The notes beneath the pieces are model-generated. The model searched no databases and had not been told where the DNA came from. It saw only the letters and a program-made list of their open reading frames with translations. 64,000 bases of DNA from Sphingomonas sp. RIT328 (GTDB lineage Bacteria > Pseudomonadota > Alphaproteobacteria > Sphingomonadales > Sphingomonadaceae): positions 62,001 through 126,000 of the forward strand of contig NZ_JFYV01000001.1 in the NCBI RefSeq assembly GCF_000632225.1, given 5' to 3'. The position numbers were made by a program, and so were the translations under genes. Of the stretch, positions 24,874 to 33,458 are shown piece by piece (positions within the stretch are counted from its first letter, which is position 1; each line of letters begins with the position of its first letter).

Positions 24874-27705
24874 GTGTCCACCAATTCCCCGTCGCTCTCG
24901 CCTTTGGGGCAGGCGGCGATAGCGTTCGCTCGTCGCGGCTGGTTCGTCTTTCCCTGCAACCACAGGAACGGACGGCCGCTCGTCGTCGGCGAGCCCGGCC
25001 CGGAGGGCAAGCCGGTTCCCAAGACGGGCGGCCTGCACCAGGCTACGCGTGACGAGGAGCAGATCGCCGCATGGTGGCGCCAATGGCCGCGCGCGCAGAT
25101 CGGCCTCAACGCCGGCGCGAGCGGCCTGCTGCTGATCGACTTCGATCCCCGCACCGACTCCGCCATCCCGGAGGTGATCGACGAACAGACCGGCGAGGTC
25201 CTGCGCGAGGGCGTCGAGGAGAAGGTCTGGTCCGTCGATCTGCTGAAGGCGGCGCTGATGGTCGAGATGGGCGTGGCACTGCCCGACACGCTGACGTCGC
25301 AGACGCCGTCCAGCGGCGAGCACAAGTTCTTCCTGATGCCCGACGGCGAGCCGATCGGGAACCGCGGCAACCTGCCCGATCACATCGATGTGCGCGGGCA
25401 GGGCGGTTACGTCATCGTGCCGCCATCGGAGCGGATCGGCGATCTCGAGTCCGGCGGTTCCAAGGGGCCGGGACCGTACACCTGGTTGCATGGCGACTGG
25501 GCCGACGCGGCGTCGATCGCGCCGGCACCGCCCGAGCTGGTCCGCATCCTGCGCGAGCCGAAGAAGAAGCGAGACGGCAAGGGCGCCAAGCCCGTGGCGG
25601 CGCGGCGGGCAGGGGTGGCGGCCGCGCTTGCCGGCGACGTCGACGACGACGTGCGCAAGTACGCCCTCGCGGCGCTCGACGGCGAATGCCGCGACATCGC
25701 GCGCGCGGGGTCGGGGCAGCGCAACGCGCAGCTCAACGAGGGCGCCTTCAAGGTTGCCACGCTCGTGGCGGCCGGCGCGCTGTCCGAGGCGGTCGCCCGC
25801 GCTGCGATCGAGGGCGCCGCGCGCTCCAATCCCGGTCACGATGACGATCGGCAGCTCATCGCCACGATCGACAGCGGATGGACAGCCGGTCTGCAAAGCC
25901 CGCGCGATCTGGCAGAGATCGCTGCCGCCTCGCGCGCCCGCAGGGAGCGCGGTCCTCCTCGACAATCCTCCCGCGGTTCACCCCCCGCCCCCGGCCCGGA
26001 GGGGAATGGCAAGCCAAGCTCCCAGATGGGAGCCACCGGTGGTCATCATATGGGGAAGGGGTCCGGGGGCGAGGATCTCGCGCGGGAATGTGCGTTCCTG
26101 CCTCAGACCGATCTCGGCAACCTCCAGCGATTCCTGCGCCGCTACGGTCGCGACTTCCTGTTCGTCGAGCAATGGGGCTGGCTCGCGTGGGACGGCCGGC
26201 GCTGGAACCGCGACATGGCGGTGAGCCTCCTCGGCCGCGCCGTGCAGGATACGGTGCGTGCCATCCAGGAGGAGGCGACCTTCATCCGCGAAAGCGGCAT
26301 CGCCACCGATCCGCCGGCGGACGCCGACGACGCGCAGCTCGCCGCTCACGCTGAGCAGCAGAAGGGCCGGCACGATCACGTCGTGCTCAAGAAGCGCGAC
26401 GGGACGATCGTTCTCCTGTCCGAGACGATCTCGAAATGGGGTCGCACGTCGGAAGGGGCAGGGCATATCGCCAGCCTGCCGAAGATGGCCGAGGCGCGCA
26501 TCACTGCGCGACCGGCCGACTTCGACGCCGACCCGCTGCTGGTCAACATGGCGAACGGGACGCTCGCGTTCACCCGCGCGGAGGATGGCCACGCCGCCTC
26601 GGTCGAGCTGCTCGAACCGCGGCGCAAGGACCTGATCACCAAGATCGGCACCGCATCGTACGAGCCGGGCGCCAAATGCCCGTCCTACGACGCATTCCTC
26701 GCGCGGGTGCAGCCCAAGAGCGAGATGCGCGAGTTCCTCGACGTCTGGGCCGGGTACAACATGCTTGGCGACGCGTCGGCGCAGAAGATGGCGATCTTCT
26801 ACGGCGAGGGCGCGAACGGGAAGGGCGTCTGGATCAACACCAAGCGCGCGATCCTCGGCGACTATGCCTGGGCGGCATCGATCAACACCTTCATGGAAGC
26901 CGACCGGTCGCGGAAGGGCTCGGACGCATCGCCCGACCTCGCCGCGCTCGCCGGCCGACGCATGGTCTACGCCAACGAGGCGGAGGAGGGATCGAAGCTC
27001 TCCGACGGCCTGGTCAAGGAACTGACCAGCGACGAGCCGAAGGGCGGCGTGCGCGAATTGATGAAACCGCCGTTCGAGCTGATCATCACCTTCAAGAACA
27101 CGATCATCGCAAACAACAAGCCGCGGATCGGCACCGATCACGGCATCAGGCGCCGCATGCAGCTCGTGCCCTGGGACGTCATCATCCCGCACGAGGATCA
27201 GGACCCGCTGCTGAAGGCGAAGCTGGTGAAGGAAGCGAACGGCATCCTCAACAGGATGGTCGCCGGTGCGCTTCAGTATCTCACCACCGGCCTGCCGCTG
27301 CCCGAGACGATCAAGGAGGCGACCGAGGCGTATCTCGACGAGAACGACATCCTCGGCAAGTTCCTCGCGCTATGCATCGAGCGTGTGCAGGGCGAGACGA
27401 TGGGGTCGAGCGCCCTCCACGAGCTGTTTGCCGCGTGGCAGACGTGGGCGCAGCTGCTCCCCGCCAGCGGCAAGCCGTGGTCCCCCAAGTATCTCGGGCA
27501 GCAGCTGGAGCGGAAGAACTTCCACAAGCGCAAGTCCAGCTCAATGGTCTGGAGCGACGTCTGGCCGCTCTACGTCGCTACCGACTTCGTCCGCGAAGGA
27601 CGCGCCGTCGAGACCGATCTCCCCGCACCCCGACACAAGGACGGCCGTGGACCGCCCCCCGCACCCCCTGAAATGGGTGACGATAACGACGATCTGCCGC
27701 CTTGA
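24874..27705 (+). CDS. Bifunctional prim-pol DNA primase and D5-type helicase
   Basis: 943 residues. The N-terminal prim-pol domain (about 1-200) has FARRGWFVFPCNHRNGRP, the acidic pair in LLLIDFD (Asp89, Asp91) and GGYVIVPPS. A linker follows, then a D5_N-like domain and a superfamily 3-type helicase with Walker A GEGANGKG (644-651). A C-terminal DNA-binding region closes the protein. This is the replication protein of many temperate phages: it unwinds the origin and primes synthesis. GTG start at 24874. The iteron cluster directly after it is the likely target. Confidence 0.92.
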   Translation: MSTNSPSLSPLGQAAIAFARRGWFVFPCNHRNGRPLVVGEPGPEGKPVPKTGGLHQATRDEEQIAAWWRQWPRAQIGLNAGASGLLLIDFDPRTDSAIPEVIDEQTGEVLREGVEEKVWSVDLLKAALMVEMGVALPDTLTSQTPSSGEHKFFLMPDGEPIGNRGNLPDHIDVRGQGGYVIVPPSERIGDLESGGSKGPGPYTWLHGDWADAASIAPAPPELVRILREPKKKRDGKGAKPVAARRAGVAAALAGDVDDDVRKYALAALDGECRDIARAGSGQRNAQLNEGAFKVATLVAAGALSEAVARAAIEGAARSNPGHDDDRQLIATIDSGWTAGLQSPRDLAEIAAASRARRERGPPRQSSRGSPPAPGPEGNGKPSSQMGATGGHHMGKGSGGEDLARECAFLPQTDLGNLQRFLRRYGRDFLFVEQWGWLAWDGRRWNRDMAVSLLGRAVQDTVRAIQEEATFIRESGIATDPPADADDAQLAAHAEQQKGRHDHVVLKKRDGTIVLLSETISKWGRTSEGAGHIASLPKMAEARITARPADFDADPLLVNMANGTLAFTRAEDGHAASVELLEPRRKDLITKIGTASYEPGAKCPSYDAFLARVQPKSEMREFLDVWAGYNMLGDASAQKMAIFYGEGANGKGVWINTKRAILGDYAWAASINTFMEADRSRKGSDASPDLAALAGRRMVYANEAEEGSKLSDGLVKELTSDEPKGGVRELMKPPFELIITFKNTIIANNKPRIGTDHGIRRRMQLVPWDVIIPHEDQDPLLKAKLVKEANGILNRMVAGALQYLTTGLPLPETIKEATEAYLDENDILGKFLALCIERVQGETMGSSALHELFAAWQTWAQLLPASGKPWSPKYLGQQLERKNFHKRKSSSMVWSDVWPLYVATDFVREGRAVETDLPAPRHKDGRGPPPAPPEMGDDNDDLPP

Positions 27706-27706
27706 T

Positions 27707-27960
27707 CCTCCCAACCTCCCTGATCTGGGAGGATAGCACCCGACCGGGAGCCGCGGTTTTCTGCGGGTTTGGGAGGGTGTGGGAGCTTGGGAGGCAAAAC
27801 GCAGCCCCCCTCGTAGCGCGCAGGCGCAGGCGCACACACGATCATCCTCCTGTTATTTACCTCCCAACCTCCCAAAGGATTTATAAGTGGCTGATTTCTC
27901 CCGTTTATACCCTCCCAATCTTCCTCCCATCGTTGGGAGGGACGATGTTGACCCTCCCAA
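27707..27960. repeat. CCTCCCAA iteron cluster, candidate replication origin
   Basis: Eight exact CCTCCCAA/TTGGGAGG octamers lie within 254 bases, at 27707, 27769, 27787, 27860, 27868, 27911, 27933 and 27953, in both orientations. Near copies are at 27715, 27725 and 27923. Chance would give about two per 64 kb. They start two bases after the primase-helicase stop and run into the first 25 codons of the next gene, where they encode PP pairs. Phage initiators commonly bind such iterons. Confidence 0.65.
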
Positions 27961-28417
27961 AGGACAGTTCCTGTCATTCACGGCGGTCGAGGATCGTCTC
28001 GTCGAGGCGCTGCTCACCTGCTGGCGCTATCCGGACCGGGAGCGGGGCTGGCAGACGCTGCGCTCGGCATGGCCGGAGATCACCCGCGACGTTTGGGCCG
28101 GCGACTACGATGCGCGCGGTGGCGACGGCACCAGCGCCGTTCTGCGGCCTGCGGCGCAGACGCGTGCCGAGATCACCGAGATGGAGGAGGCGTTCGGCTG
28201 GCTTGACGGCGTCGCCCCCAACGATCGCAAGCTGATCGGGCTGGCGATCGCCCAATTGGCGCAAGGCAAGCGAGAGGTGTCTTGGATCGAGCTGATGCGG
28301 AAGATGGGTGTGGAGCGGGGCGCTGACGGGCTGCGGATGCGGTATTCGCGAGCGATCACGCTTATCGCTCAAGCGCACAGCCGCAGAAGTCCTAGCTTAG
28401 ACGTGTCAATGGCCTAA
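27887..28417 (+). CDS. Hypothetical phage protein downstream of iterons
   Basis: 176 residues. GTG 27887 is preceded by AAAGGA at good spacing. The first 25 residues (LYPPNLPPIVG) come from the iteron DNA. The core includes VEALLTCWRYPDRERGWQTLRSAWPEI and a C-terminal HTH-like region (SWIELMRKMGVERGADGLRMRYSRAI), resembling phage DUF6362-type proteins found before terminase. A regulator of late transcription is one possibility. Confidence 0.7.
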   Translation: MADFSRLYPPNLPPIVGRDDVDPPKGQFLSFTAVEDRLVEALLTCWRYPDRERGWQTLRSAWPEITRDVWAGDYDARGGDGTSAVLRPAAQTRAEITEMEEAFGWLDGVAPNDRKLIGLAIAQLAQGKREVSWIELMRKMGVERGADGLRMRYSRAITLIAQAHSRRSPSLDVSMA

Positions 28418-28524
28418 AGTAGCTGACGCGAACATTTTACCTGTTCGCCTATGCGACGAAATCAGCCTATCTATTGACACGCTGGGTTGGGCCTTCGGAC
28501 GCAACACGGTGACTTCCCTCTCCT

Positions 28525-28560
28525 CGACGGGCGGCGCGGCTTCGGTCACGTCGCCCGTCG
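28525..28560 (+). other. GC-rich stem-loop before HNH gene
   Basis: CGACGGGCG pairs with CGCCCGTCG (9 base pairs, 18-base loop), ending 9 bases before the HNH start. The rest of the 152-base gap (28418-28569) holds TTGACA at 28474 without a clear -10, possibly a late promoter. Confidence 0.5.
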
Positions 28561-28569
28561 CCGTTTCAG

Positions 28570-28932
28570 GTGATCGACTTGGCCAAGCTGACGAGCCTGC
28601 GACCGCGGCTCGGGACCTTGCGCCCGCGCCTCGCTGACCTGCCGACTGATCGCCAGTCGTTTGATCGGCATCGCGATCAGCGTGGCTGGCGGAAGTGGTA
28701 CAAGACAGCGCGCTGGCAACGGCTGCGCATGGCGATCCTGCGGCGCGATCTGTTCACCTGCCAGTGGCGCGGCTGCGGTCGGGTCGAGGCGGACACGTCG
28801 CTGCTCGTCGCCGATCATCGCGAGCCGCACCGCGGTGACGAGGCGCTGTTCTGGGACGAGCGCAACCTGTGGTGCCTGTGCAAGCCCTGCCACGACAGCC
28901 GGAAGCAACGCGAGGAGCGGAGCGGCGGCTGA
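28570..28932 (+). CDS. HNH endonuclease (packaging-associated)
   Basis: 120 residues. It has paired CQWRGCG and CLCKPCH Cys motifs and LVADHREPHRGDEALFWDERN, the beta-beta-alpha HNH fold. HNH proteins next to terminase genes are required for cos-end packaging in many HK97-like phages. GTG start at 28570; the ribosome site is weak (CAGG). Position directly before terminase supports this role. Confidence 0.88.
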   Translation: MIDLAKLTSLRPRLGTLRPRLADLPTDRQSFDRHRDQRGWRKWYKTARWQRLRMAILRRDLFTCQWRGCGRVEADTSLLVADHREPHRGDEALFWDERNLWCLCKPCHDSRKQREERSGG

Positions 28933-28958
28933 CGGGTGGGGGGGGGCTAAATCGTCAG

Positions 28959-28988
28959 AGGGGCCGCCGCCCCTAGACCGCAACGGTC
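28959..28988 (+). other. Double stem-loop before terminase small subunit
   Basis: AGGGGC/GCCCCT (28959-28974) is followed by GACCG/CGGTC (28976-28988), then a T7 run after about 11 bases. Possibly an attenuator or processing site between the HNH and terminase genes. Confidence 0.45.
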
Positions 28989-29011
28989 TCACTTGGAGAT
29001 TTTTTTCGCTC

Positions 29012-29494
29012 ATGGCTGATATTTTGGGGTGCGATCTGTTCGGCGACCCCATCCAGCCGAGCAAAGACGGGCGTGGGCGGCCGGAGCATTCCTGGTCCCT
29101 CGCAAACTCGAACAAGGTACTGCTGGCGTTCGCTCGCGGCCTCAGCGTGAAGGAAGCGGCAACCGCGATCGGGGTCTCGGTCCCGACGCTGCGAAAGCAT
29201 TATTCTTCCGAGGTGGCGAAGCGGACGGATGCCCGCCTGCGGATGGAGATGACGCAGCTGGCGCGCCTCAACAGCGCGGCGACCGAGGGCAACGTCGCGG
29301 CCGAGAAGGAATTGTTCAAGCGGCTCGACAAGGCGGAGATCGCCAACATGGCAGCGCGGGTCGCAGACCGAGGCAACACCGGTCGGACGCCGGCCCCGCC
29401 CAAGCTGGGGAAAAAGGAAGCGGCTAAGGTCGAGGCAGGCAAGGTGACCGGCAAATTCGCCCCCCGCCCGGCGCCGTCGCGACTGGTCAACTGA
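29012..29494 (+). CDS. Terminase small subunit
   Basis: 160 residues starting MADILGCDLFGDPIQPSKDGRG. A helix-turn-helix (LAFARGLSVKEAATAIGVSVPTLRKHY) occupies about 30-65, followed by a helical oligomerisation region and a basic Pro/Lys tail. It recognises the packaging site and loads the large subunit. Directly followed by TerL. ATG 29012 chosen because the HTH family region starts just after it. Confidence 0.82.
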   Translation: MADILGCDLFGDPIQPSKDGRGRPEHSWSLANSNKVLLAFARGLSVKEAATAIGVSVPTLRKHYSSEVAKRTDARLRMEMTQLARLNSAATEGNVAAEKELFKRLDKAEIANMAARVADRGNTGRTPAPPKLGKKEAAKVEAGKVTGKFAPRPAPSRLVN

Positions 29495-29495
29495 C

Positions 29496-31232
29496 GTGAC
29501 GGAGCGGACCTGGTCGACGGCTTGCCCCGACTGGCGCGAGCGGATCGTCCAGCGCCGTTCGCTGATCGCCATGGACCCGCTGTTCCCCGACGAAGCGGAG
29601 GCGGCGCTGGCCGTGTTCAAGTCGCTGCGGATCGTCGACGTGCCCGGGCAGCCGACGTTCGGCGAGGCGTGCGAGCCGTTCGTCTTCGACTTCGTCGCTG
29701 CGATCTTCGGAGCCTACGACCACGAAACCGGCCGCCGGCTGATTTGGGAGTTCATGCTTCTGATCAGTAAGAAGAACGCGAAGTCGACGATCGCCGCTGG
29801 CATCATGGTCACGGCTCTGGTCCTCAACTGGCGGCACTCGGCCGAGCTGCTCGTGCTCGCGCCGACGAAGGAGGTTGCCGACAACGTCTTCATCCCGGCT
29901 GCCGCGATGGTACGCGCTGATCCGGAGCTTCTCGTCATCCTGGAGCCGATCGATCACCAGAAGAAGATCAAGCACCGGGTCAACCAGGCCGAGCTGAAGG
30001 TGATCTCGGCCGATACAGGCGTGGTCAGCGGCAAAAAGGCCGCTTTCATCTTGGTCGAAGAGCTTTGGGTGTTCGGCAAGCAACCGACCGCCGATGCCAT
30101 GCTGATGGAGGCGACAGGCGGGCGGATGTCGCGACCCGAAGGGTTCGTTGTCTACCTCTCGACGCATAGCGACGAGCAGCCGCGTGGCGTGTTCAAGGCC
30201 AAGCTCGATCAATTCCGCGGCGTGCGCGATGGCGTCATCGCCGACAAGCGCAAGCTCGGCATGCTGTACGAGTGGCCGGAGAAGATGCTGGAGGACGAGG
30301 CGTACCTCGAACCCGCCAACTTCTACGTGACCAACCCCAACATCGGCCGATCGGTCGACGAGGAGTATATCGAGGAGAAGCTCGCCGAGGCTCGCAACGG
30401 CGAAGCGGGTACGCTCCAGATATTCCTCGCCAAGCACCTCAACGTCGAGATCGGCACGCGGCTGAGCCGCGACCGGTGGACGGGTGCCGAGTTCTGGGAT
30501 GCCGCGGCAGAGCCGGGCCTGACGCTCGACGCGATGATCCGCCGCTGCGAGGTGATGGTCGCCGGCATCGACGGCGGTGGCTTGGACGATCTCCTCGGCC
30601 TGTGCCTGATCGGCCGCGAGAAAGGATCGAAGCGGTGGCTGGTCTGGGCGCATGCCTGGGCGTGGTCGATCGTTTGGGATCGGCGGAAGGACATCGTCAC
30701 CAAGCTCGACGAGCTGGTGAAGGAAGGGTCGCTGACCAAGTGCCTGATGCCCGATCATGCCGCGGTCGACCTGACCGCGGATGACGACGAGGATTTGACC
30801 GAGGATGTCCGCGGCGTCGTCGAGGTGCTGGTTCGCATCCGCGATGCCGGGCTGTTCCCGGATACGCAGGCGGTGGGGCTTGACCCGGTCGGCGTCGCCT
30901 CGATCATCGACGAGCTGGCCGACAAGGGCTTCACGCAGGAGCAGCTCGCGCCGATCGGGCAGGGCTACAAGCTCAGCAGCGCGGTCAAGGGCTCGGCCCG
31001 CAAGCTCGCTGCCCGCACGATGCGCCATGAAGGCAAGGCGCTGATGCAGTGGTGTGTCGGCAACGCGAAGATGGAGCCGCGAGGCACCAGCGCCGTCGCG
31101 ATCGTCAAGACTTCGGCCAGCGCCAAGATCGACCCGCTCGCCGCGATGTTCAACGCGGTGATGCTGATGAGCTACAACCCGGAAGCCGCCGGCGGCTTCG
31201 TCTACGAAGAAAGGGGCATGTTGGTAATCTGA
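29496..31232 (+). CDS. Terminase large subunit
   Basis: 578 residues, of Terminase_1/HK97 type. The ATPase domain shows the deviant Walker A LLISKKNAKSTIAAG (about 88-102) and Walker B AAFILVEELWVFGK (about 182-195). The C-terminal nuclease domain has acidic residues in VMVAGIDGGGLDDLLGL and MPDHAAVDLTADDDED. It cuts concatemeric DNA and drives it into the procapsid. GTG start at 29496, 1 base after the TerS stop. Confidence 0.95.
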   Translation: MTERTWSTACPDWRERIVQRRSLIAMDPLFPDEAEAALAVFKSLRIVDVPGQPTFGEACEPFVFDFVAAIFGAYDHETGRRLIWEFMLLISKKNAKSTIAAGIMVTALVLNWRHSAELLVLAPTKEVADNVFIPAAAMVRADPELLVILEPIDHQKKIKHRVNQAELKVISADTGVVSGKKAAFILVEELWVFGKQPTADAMLMEATGGRMSRPEGFVVYLSTHSDEQPRGVFKAKLDQFRGVRDGVIADKRKLGMLYEWPEKMLEDEAYLEPANFYVTNPNIGRSVDEEYIEEKLAEARNGEAGTLQIFLAKHLNVEIGTRLSRDRWTGAEFWDAAAEPGLTLDAMIRRCEVMVAGIDGGGLDDLLGLCLIGREKGSKRWLVWAHAWAWSIVWDRRKDIVTKLDELVKEGSLTKCLMPDHAAVDLTADDDEDLTEDVRGVVEVLVRIRDAGLFPDTQAVGLDPVGVASIIDELADKGFTQEQLAPIGQGYKLSSAVKGSARKLAARTMRHEGKALMQWCVGNAKMEPRGTSAVAIVKTSASAKIDPLAAMFNAVMLMSYNPEAAGGFVYEERGMLVI

Positions 31233-32500
31233 TGGCGAGCCCCGACGACTATCGCCGCGCCGCAGGTGGCCGGTTTGATTCCGCTTACGGTCCGATGGCC
31301 GTGGCACCCGTCGCCGGGCGTCCGGCGCCGACCAACGTAACCGATGGCCGCTTCTTTGGCGATGACGACGTCTGGACGTCGTTGATGGCGGCAATGCCGA
31401 TGGAGGCAAACACTGCCGAGAGGGCAGCGCGCGTCGCGGCCGTGTTCTTCTGCGTCTCGATCATCGCCGAGGCGGTCGGCAGCCTGGGGCTGGAGTTCAA
31501 GGACGCGAACGGCCCGCGAGACGATTTCCCGCTCGCGAACGTGCTCGCCTATGAGCCGAACCACCTCCAGACCGGTGCCGAGTTCTGGGCGGCCATGGCG
31601 TTCACCGCCGTCCTGCGGGGCGAGGCGTTCGCCGAGCCGACCGTCGGTGTCGACGGGCTGGAGGTGTGGCCGCTCAATCCGCTGCGGACCATCTCGGAAT
31701 GGGGTGAGCGGAGCATGCGGGTGCGCTACCTGTCGGAGAACGGGCCGCGCACGCTGCTACCGCAGGAGCTGTTCTGGTTCACCGGCATATCGGACGGCTC
31801 GCTTCGTCCGCTGGTGCCGTGGCGGCAAGCCAAAGGCGCGATTGACTTCCAGCTTGCACTGGAGGTCGGCTCGCGCGCCTTCTTCCGTAACGATCGCCGC
31901 CCGTCGGGGATCGTGACCACCGACCAGAAGCTGACCGATCCGGCAGCTGCCCGCATCGCCGATGGCGTGCGCAAGTGGCAGCGGGGCGGAACGCCGGTGT
32001 TCGAGCAGGGGCTGACCTACAAGGCGGTCGGCAGCAGCAACACCGATGCGCAGCTCGTCGAGCTGTTTCAGCAGCGCACGCTGGAGCTGGCGCGCTACTG
32101 GCGCATCCCGCGCTCGATGATCTCGGACGAAGGCGGGAACGCGGGCAACAATGAGCAGGACACCCGATCCTTCGTCAACTGGGCGCTGCGCCCGCTGACG
32201 CGGCGGATCGAGCAGGCCATCACCGTGCGCATGCTGCCGCCCGACCTGCGGGTGCAGGGCGTGCGCGCCAAGTTCAACCTCGACAGCATGCTGCGCGGCG
32301 ATGCGGCGACGCAGTGGAAGAACGCCGTGCTCGCACGCACCGCGTCGGTGATGAGCGTCGACGAGCTGCGCACCGGCTGGTTCGGCCTCGCGCCGCTCGG
32401 CGAGGATTGGTCAGCCGATCCGCGTGCGGCGCTCAACAGCAACCGGGCCGCGGATACGGCCACGGGCGGCGAAACCGCCCCGCAAGACAAGGTGCAGTGA
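31232..32500 (+). CDS. Portal protein, HK97 family
   Basis: 422 residues. It has typical portal features: AAVFFCVSIIAEAVGSLGLEF, PNHLQTGAEFWAAMAF, WPLNPLRT, ELFWFTGIS and the stem region IPRSMISDEGGNAGNNEQDT. It forms the dodecameric ring at one capsid vertex. ATG 31232 overlaps the TerL stop (TGATG). Confidence 0.94.
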   Translation: MASPDDYRRAAGGRFDSAYGPMAVAPVAGRPAPTNVTDGRFFGDDDVWTSLMAAMPMEANTAERAARVAAVFFCVSIIAEAVGSLGLEFKDANGPRDDFPLANVLAYEPNHLQTGAEFWAAMAFTAVLRGEAFAEPTVGVDGLEVWPLNPLRTISEWGERSMRVRYLSENGPRTLLPQELFWFTGISDGSLRPLVPWRQAKGAIDFQLALEVGSRAFFRNDRRPSGIVTTDQKLTDPAAARIADGVRKWQRGGTPVFEQGLTYKAVGSSNTDAQLVELFQQRTLELARYWRIPRSMISDEGGNAGNNEQDTRSFVNWALRPLTRRIEQAITVRMLPPDLRVQGVRAKFNLDSMLRGDAATQWKNAVLARTASVMSVDELRTGWFGLAPLGEDWSADPRAALNSNRAADTATGGETAPQDKVQ

Positions 32501-32502
32501 CG

Positions 32503-33369
32503 ATGGACAGGTTTCTTGCCGCCTCCGCCCTGTGGGCGATGCACCCGGCCTTCCTCGAAAGCATGCTGAAGAGCGGGTCGATCGACGCGATGCTGCCGGA
32601 CTCGTTGCGGCAGCTGGCATCGGCGATGGGCGGTCAGCAGGCGGCAAAGCCCGCCGACCCGATCCGTGACGGATCGACGCAGATCATCCCGGTGCGGGGC
32701 ACGCTCGCGCCGCAGGGGCTCTACGGCACGACCTATTACAACGTGCTCGCCGACCAGGTGCGCGAGGCCGCTGCCGACAACAAGATTGGTGCCATCGTGC
32801 TCGCGATCCGCTCGCCCGGTGGCTACGTCTGGGGATGCGCCGAGGCCGGCGACGCCATCTTCGAAGCGCGCTCGGCAAAGCCCGTCATCGCGGTCGCCGA
32901 CCCCTATTGCTTCTCGGCGGCCTACTGGTTGGCCACACAGGCGAGCGCCTTCTACTGCACCACCAGCGGGGAGGTCGGTTCGGTCGGCGTCCGGTCGGGG
33001 CATACCGACATGTCGGGCTTCGAAAGCAAGATCGGCATGGTGACGACGCTGATCGCCTCGCACCCCGACAAGATCGCTGCGCATCCCTACGGGGCGCTGA
33101 GCGACGAGGACCGCGCCGACATCCAAGCCGGGGTCGACGAGTCGAACGCCGCCTTTGCCGCGGCCATCGCGCGCGGGCGTGGCATGAAGGCCGGCGATGT
33201 CGCCGCGGTGCATGGCACCGGCAAGACCTTCTCGTCCCGCCGCGCACTCGCGAACGGCGCGATCGACGGCGTGTCGACGCTGCGCGACGTCGTCGCGCAA
33301 TACAATTCGAGCCGCGCCCGACTGTCGCTGATGCGACGGCAGGCGGAGGCGATGGCGCAGGCCATCTGA
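32503..33369 (+). CDS. Head maturation protease, S49/SppA-like
   Basis: 288 residues. The serine peptidase S49 fold shows IGAIVLAIRSPGGYVWGC (oxyanion-type region), the likely nucleophile Ser138 in DPYCFSAAYWLA and GSVGVRSGHTDMSG. In phages this enzyme sits between portal and capsid and trims the capsid N-terminal delta domain. ATG 32503 is 2 bases after the portal stop. Confidence 0.92.
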   Translation: MDRFLAASALWAMHPAFLESMLKSGSIDAMLPDSLRQLASAMGGQQAAKPADPIRDGSTQIIPVRGTLAPQGLYGTTYYNVLADQVREAAADNKIGAIVLAIRSPGGYVWGCAEAGDAIFEARSAKPVIAVADPYCFSAAYWLATQASAFYCTTSGEVGSVGVRSGHTDMSGFESKIGMVTTLIASHPDKIAAHPYGALSDEDRADIQAGVDESNAAFAAAIARGRGMKAGDVAAVHGTGKTFSSRRALANGAIDGVSTLRDVVAQYNSSRARLSLMRRQAEAMAQAI

Positions 33370-33394
33370 CGATCCTCCCCGCGAGGGGATGACG

Positions 33395-33415
33395 GGCGGA
33401 CCATTCGGGTCCGCC
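33395..33415 (+). other. Stem-loop before major capsid gene
   Basis: GGCGGACC/GGTCCGCC, 8 base pairs with a 5-base loop, lies between the protease and capsid genes in a 90-base gap. It may stabilise or delimit the capsid mRNA. Confidence 0.5.
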
Positions 33416-33458
33416 TGATGCGGGCGCACGCCCATTCACGATGAAGAAGGAAACCACG

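Noticed and set aside
27707..27960. CRISPR-like or REP-like array
   Set aside because: Units are only 8 bases, in both orientations and with irregular spacing, so iterons fit better.
28429..28445. GAAC...GTTC as a LexA box
   Set aside because: The spacing is nine bases and the arrangement is inverted; alphaproteobacterial LexA sites are GTTC-N7-GTTC direct repeats.
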